Source of the DNA: a virus
Direction: 5' to 3' (one strand)
Virus record (IMG/VR): IMGVR_UViG_3300021963_000682
Span: 1 to 23,092 of that record
DNA: 23,092 bases
Under the pieces are notes generated by a model. That model was not told where the DNA came from, searched no databases, and was given only the letters and a program-made list of their open reading frames with translations. This document shows positions 19,744 through 23,092 of the stretch, one piece after another. How positions within the stretch are numbered: position 1 is the first letter of the stretch; each line of letters opens with the position of its first letter. Both the position numbers and the translations under genes were made by a program.

Positions 19744-22700
19744 ATGGAAAAGCATCTGATTGCTGGTGCTGGCGGCGGCGGTGGCGGTGGCGGCAAGGGC
19801 GGTGGTGGCGGTGGCGGTGGGTCGGCCAATGTCACCCGCGACAACCTTGATTCACGTCAAGTTGCACGAATCATTGACTTAATTGGTGAAGGTGAAATTG
19901 AGGGATTCCCCTCTGCCAAGGATTACACCGTTGGCACGACAAATTACAACGTCGCAATGTTGAAGGATGTTTACCTCAACAACACACCAATTCTCCGTGG
20001 CGATGCCGACCCGACCAACGCCCAAGCATCCGATTACAACTTTGACATCACAAATGCTGCCTTCGAGTTTCGCACTGGCACGCAAAACCAGACCTACACC
20101 CAGAACGTAGGTGACGCCAACCAGAGCACAACGCTGGTTAACACAAAAGTTACGCAGGCATCGGCAGTAACCCGATCTATTACCGACACCGATGTCAACT
20201 CAGTGCGCGTAACGATTGGTACGCCAGCTCTGCAAATTTTTAAGAGCAACGGAGACGTTGAAGGTGCTGTAATCCAGTACCGCATCCAAACCTCGTATAG
20301 CGGCGGTCCTTTTTCAACTGTTGTTGAAAGTGAAATCCGTGGCCGCACCGCTGACCTGTACCAGCGCATCCACCGCATTGATCTAACCGCAGCACCACCT
20401 GTTGATATTCGCGTGGTGCGTGTCACTGCTGATGCTGCACCCTCAGGCAGCACGACTGAAAACAGTGACTTTTATTGGTACGACTACACCGAAAAGATCA
20501 ATGCCAAAACAACTTATCCCAACAGTGCATTATTTGCGGTCAAGCTAAACGCAGAGCAGTTCAGCAGTATCCCGTCGCGTGCTTACAAAATTCGCGGCAT
20601 CAAGGTACGCATCCCCAACAATGCAACCGTCAACCCGCAAAACGGTCGCCTGATTTACGCAGGCACTTGGAATGGCACGTTTGCTGCAGCGCAGTGGACA
20701 ACTGACCCAGCTTGGATCCTCTGGGATTTGCTGGTCAGCAAACGTTACGGCTTTGGTGATCACGTCGACGCAGCACAGCTCGACAAATGGAGCTTTTTGG
20801 CTGCCAGTCAGTATTGCGCGGAGGTTGTTGCGGATGGCAAAGGTGGTCAAGAACCGCGCTTCGCCTGCAACGTTGTCATCCAGACGCAAGAAGAAGCGTT
20901 CAAGCTGATCAACGATCTGTGCTCAGTGTTCCGTGCCATGCCGTTTTGGTCGGCTGGTGCACTGGAAATCTCGCAGGATCGCCCGCAGGATTACTCATAC
21001 ATCTTCAACCAGACCAACGTCACCGAGGAAGGCTTCACCTACAGCGGCAGCAGTCTCAAAACTCGCCACACCGTTGCAGTGGTGCAGTATTTCGACATGG
21101 AACTGCGCGACCTTGCCTACGAGGTCGTTGAAGACAAGGAAGGCATCGACAAGTTCGGCGTCGTCAAGATCGAGGTTTCTGCCTTTGCCTGCACTAGCCA
21201 AGGACAAGCGCGGCGTGTTGGTGAGTGGCTGCTGTACACCGAACAAAACGAGACGGAGATCGTCAGCTTTAGCACTGACATTGCCGCTGGCATCACTGTT
21301 CGTCCTGGCGACCTGATCAAAATCGGCGATCCAGTCCGTGCAGGCGTCATGCGCTCTGGCCGTTGCACCACCGGATCAACCACCACCCGCGTCCGCTTGG
21401 ATCGCACAGACGTTGATCTGTTCCCCAGCGGTCCGCCTGCCAGTTTCACTTTCAACGTGCTGCTGCCCAGCGGTCAACTTGCCATCAACGAAGGCTCCTC
21501 GCTGGTGGGTAACTCTGTCTTTACCGGCAGCACCTTGGCCGAGGCACCTGCTGCTGGTGCGCCGTGGACGATCGGCACAACAGAAGTCCAGATGTCGACT
21601 TGGCGTGTGCTGAACGTCAAGGAAACAGACGGCGCAACCTATGACATTACCGCTGTCGCTTACAACTCCACCAAATACGACTATGTGGAGCGGGATGTTC
21701 CACTCGGCACCCGCGACGTTTCTGACCTAAACGAACCGCCTCTGGCACCAACCAATTTGGTGGTCAATGAGGTGCTCTACGAAAGCAATGGTCAGGTGTT
21801 AGCCAAGCTGATTGTCGGCTGGCGTGCTGCAGAACGTGCCCTTACCTATGAGGTGCGCTACCGCTACAACAACGGCAACTGGGTCACCACCAACGTCCGC
21901 TCTGTCGACTTTGAGATCCAGAACAGTGACGTGGGGCGCTACGAGATTGAAGTGACCGCCGTTGGTGCGATCAACAGCAAGCGATCCCCTGCTGCCACCA
22001 AGACCTATGACGCCATTGGCAAGACGGCGCCACCGGAAACCATCCCAGATCTGTTCATTGCCCCGATTGATGAACACACCGCTGAGCTGTACTGGCCACA
22101 GGCGGTTGACCTTGACGTGAAGATCGGCGGCAAAGTCCGCATCCGCCACACCCCGCTGACCGACGTAACCGCCACATGGGGGCGCTCGAACGACATCGTG
22201 CCTGCAGTTGCCGGCAGCAGCACCCGCAAAATCGTTCCACTGCTGGAGGGCACCTACTTCATCCGTGCCGTTGACTCCCTCGGCAACGAATCTGCTGATA
22301 CAGCCAGCGTGGTGGTTGATTTGCCCGCACCACAGGATCTGTTCTTGGTGCAGGAATACCGCGAGGAGGACAACAGTCCGCCCTTCAACGGCACTGCCAC
22401 TGACATGTACTACAACGAGACTGAGGTCGGTCTGGTGCTGTCAGCGGATGAGTTGATTGATGACATGGCCACCGATAACAACTGGGATGGCTTGGGTCTG
22501 ATTGATTACATCGGTGGTGCGGTGAGCGAGGGCGAGTACCAGTTCGCTGAAACTCTTGACCTAGGCGCTGTCTACGACTTGGGTCTGCAGCAGATTCTTA
22601 AGACACGCTCCTACGAACCCGGCAACACTTGGGATGAGCGCCTGGAGTTGATCGACCTGTGGGACGACATCGACGGCGACGACCTTGGTGCGGCCAACTG

Positions 22701-23092
22701 CCAACTGTTTGTCCGTACAACATCCGACAACCCATCAGGCACCCCGACCTGGCGGGACTGGCAGCCATTCGTCAACAACAACCACCGTGGTCGCGGCTTC
22801 CAGTTCAAGTTGGTGGCCACCAGCAGCAACCCAGCGCAGAACGTGGTGGTGGAGGAGCTGGGCGTCAAGGCTGACTTCGAGCGCCGCACCGAACAGCAGC
22901 GCAACCTCAGCAGTGGTGCTGCAGCCTATAGCGTGACCTTCCCAACCGCCTTCTATGGCACACCAAGCGTTGGCATCACGGCGCAGGATATGGCCACCGG
23001 CGACTACTTCACCCTTTCCAGTATTAGCCGCACAGGATTCACAGTGACCTTCAGAAACAGTGGAGGTAGCATGGTGAGTAAGACCTTTGACT
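19744..23092 (+). CDS. gpJ-like host specificity tail tip protein (partial, at least 1116 aa)
   Basis: The ATG at 19744 opens a frame with no stop to the end of the window. After a Gly8-Lys-Gly8 tract (residues 10-26) the J core begins (DNLDSRQVARIIDLIGEGEIEGF, LKDVYLNNTPIL). Central blocks include NPQNGRLIYAGTWNG, AWILWDLLVSKRYGFGDHV and FRAMPFWSAGALEISQDRP, typical of J. Two fibronectin type III-like domains follow (about 663-755 and 757-863), then a Tyr/Asp-rich region and a C-terminal beta domain (about 1052 on: YSVTFPTAFYGTPSVGITAQ) of the type that forms the receptor-contacting end. J determines host range. The length is already near that of lambda J (about 1130), so the stop is probably close beyond the window. 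Confidence 0.95.
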   Translation, partial: MEKHLIAGAGGGGGGGGKGGGGGGGGSANVTRDNLDSRQVARIIDLIGEGEIEGFPSAKDYTVGTTNYNVAMLKDVYLNNTPILRGDADPTNAQASDYNFDITNAAFEFRTGTQNQTYTQNVGDANQSTTLVNTKVTQASAVTRSITDTDVNSVRVTIGTPALQIFKSNGDVEGAVIQYRIQTSYSGGPFSTVVESEIRGRTADLYQRIHRIDLTAAPPVDIRVVRVTADAAPSGSTTENSDFYWYDYTEKINAKTTYPNSALFAVKLNAEQFSSIPSRAYKIRGIKVRIPNNATVNPQNGRLIYAGTWNGTFAAAQWTTDPAWILWDLLVSKRYGFGDHVDAAQLDKWSFLAASQYCAEVVADGKGGQEPRFACNVVIQTQEEAFKLINDLCSVFRAMPFWSAGALEISQDRPQDYSYIFNQTNVTEEGFTYSGSSLKTRHTVAVVQYFDMELRDLAYEVVEDKEGIDKFGVVKIEVSAFACTSQGQARRVGEWLLYTEQNETEIVSFSTDIAAGITVRPGDLIKIGDPVRAGVMRSGRCTTGSTTTRVRLDRTDVDLFPSGPPASFTFNVLLPSGQLAINEGSSLVGNSVFTGSTLAEAPAAGAPWTIGTTEVQMSTWRVLNVKETDGATYDITAVAYNSTKYDYVERDVPLGTRDVSDLNEPPLAPTNLVVNEVLYESNGQVLAKLIVGWRAAERALTYEVRYRYNNGNWVTTNVRSVDFEIQNSDVGRYEIEVTAVGAINSKRSPAATKTYDAIGKTAPPETIPDLFIAPIDEHTAELYWPQAVDLDVKIGGKVRIRHTPLTDVTATWGRSNDIVPAVAGSSTRKIVPLLEGTYFIRAVDSLGNESADTASVVVDLPAPQDLFLVQEYREEDNSPPFNGTATDMYYNETEVGLVLSADELIDDMATDNNWDGLGLIDYIGGAVSEGEYQFAETLDLGAVYDLGLQQILKTRSYEPGNTWDERLELIDLWDDIDGDDLGAANCQLFVRTTSDNPSGTPTWRDWQPFVNNNHRGRGFQFKLVATSSNPAQNVVVEELGVKADFERRTEQQRNLSSGAAAYSVTFPTAFYGTPSVGITAQDMATGDYFTLSSISRTGFTVTFRNSGGSMVSKTFD

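Overview
The window is a contiguous stretch of the late, structural half of a tailed double-stranded DNA phage genome (or prophage) with siphovirus, lambda-like architecture. Apart from one small gene, everything is on the plus strand, genes are packed with stop/start overlaps, and the order is DNA modification/regulation > terminase > portal > head > connector > tail > tail tip. The best clue to the host is a gene at 4056-4373. Its protein closely resembles the cyanobacteria-specific AbrB-like regulators (cyAbrB), so I infer a cyanophage, probably infecting a unicellular or freshwater cyanobacterium. No tRNA, rRNA, CRISPR array, insertion sequence, integrase, lysis or replication gene is visible.

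Layout. 1-502: end of an unidentified upstream region with weak small reading frames. 503-2345: a small unknown protein, a ParB-fold protein, and an overlapping glycosyltransferase of the TET-associated (TAGT/GREB1-like) type, a pair typical of phage DNA base-modification loci. 2391-4030: small and large terminase. 4056-4373: the cyAbrB-like regulator. 4400-8153: portal (DUF4055-like), head morphogenesis protein (SPP1 gp7/Mu F-like) and a run of small conserved phage proteins. 8155-8349: the only minus-strand gene. 8343-10620: a capsid transcription unit with a candidate sigma70-type promoter, scaffold, major capsid protein, decoration-like protein and an intrinsic terminator. 10679-12932: connector, head closure and tail-completion genes, including one tandem paralog pair. 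12935-14311: two tandem tail tube paralogs and a G/GT tail assembly chaperone pair with a -1 frameshift signal. 14339 to the end: tape measure protein, then a lambda M-L-K-I-J tail tip module; the J-like gene runs off the window.

How the genes work together. Terminase packages DNA through the portal into a scaffold-assembled head. The connector and terminator proteins join it to a tail whose length is set by a 716-residue tape measure (about 107 nm at 0.15 nm per residue). The M, L, K, I and J proteins build the tip that recognises and penetrates the host.

Most notable observations: (1) the L-like tail tip protein carries a bulb-type (mannose-binding) lectin domain inserted exactly between its two iron-sulfur cysteine pairs, with a second domain apparently nested inside the lectin; (2) a phage copy of a cyanobacterial global regulator lies inside the packaging operon; (3) a ParB/TAGT pair suggests modified DNA; (4) the major tail protein and another small structural protein are each duplicated in tandem; (5) a textbook -1 frameshift signal joins G to T; (6) a lone antisense gene has its start overlapping the candidate capsid promoter.
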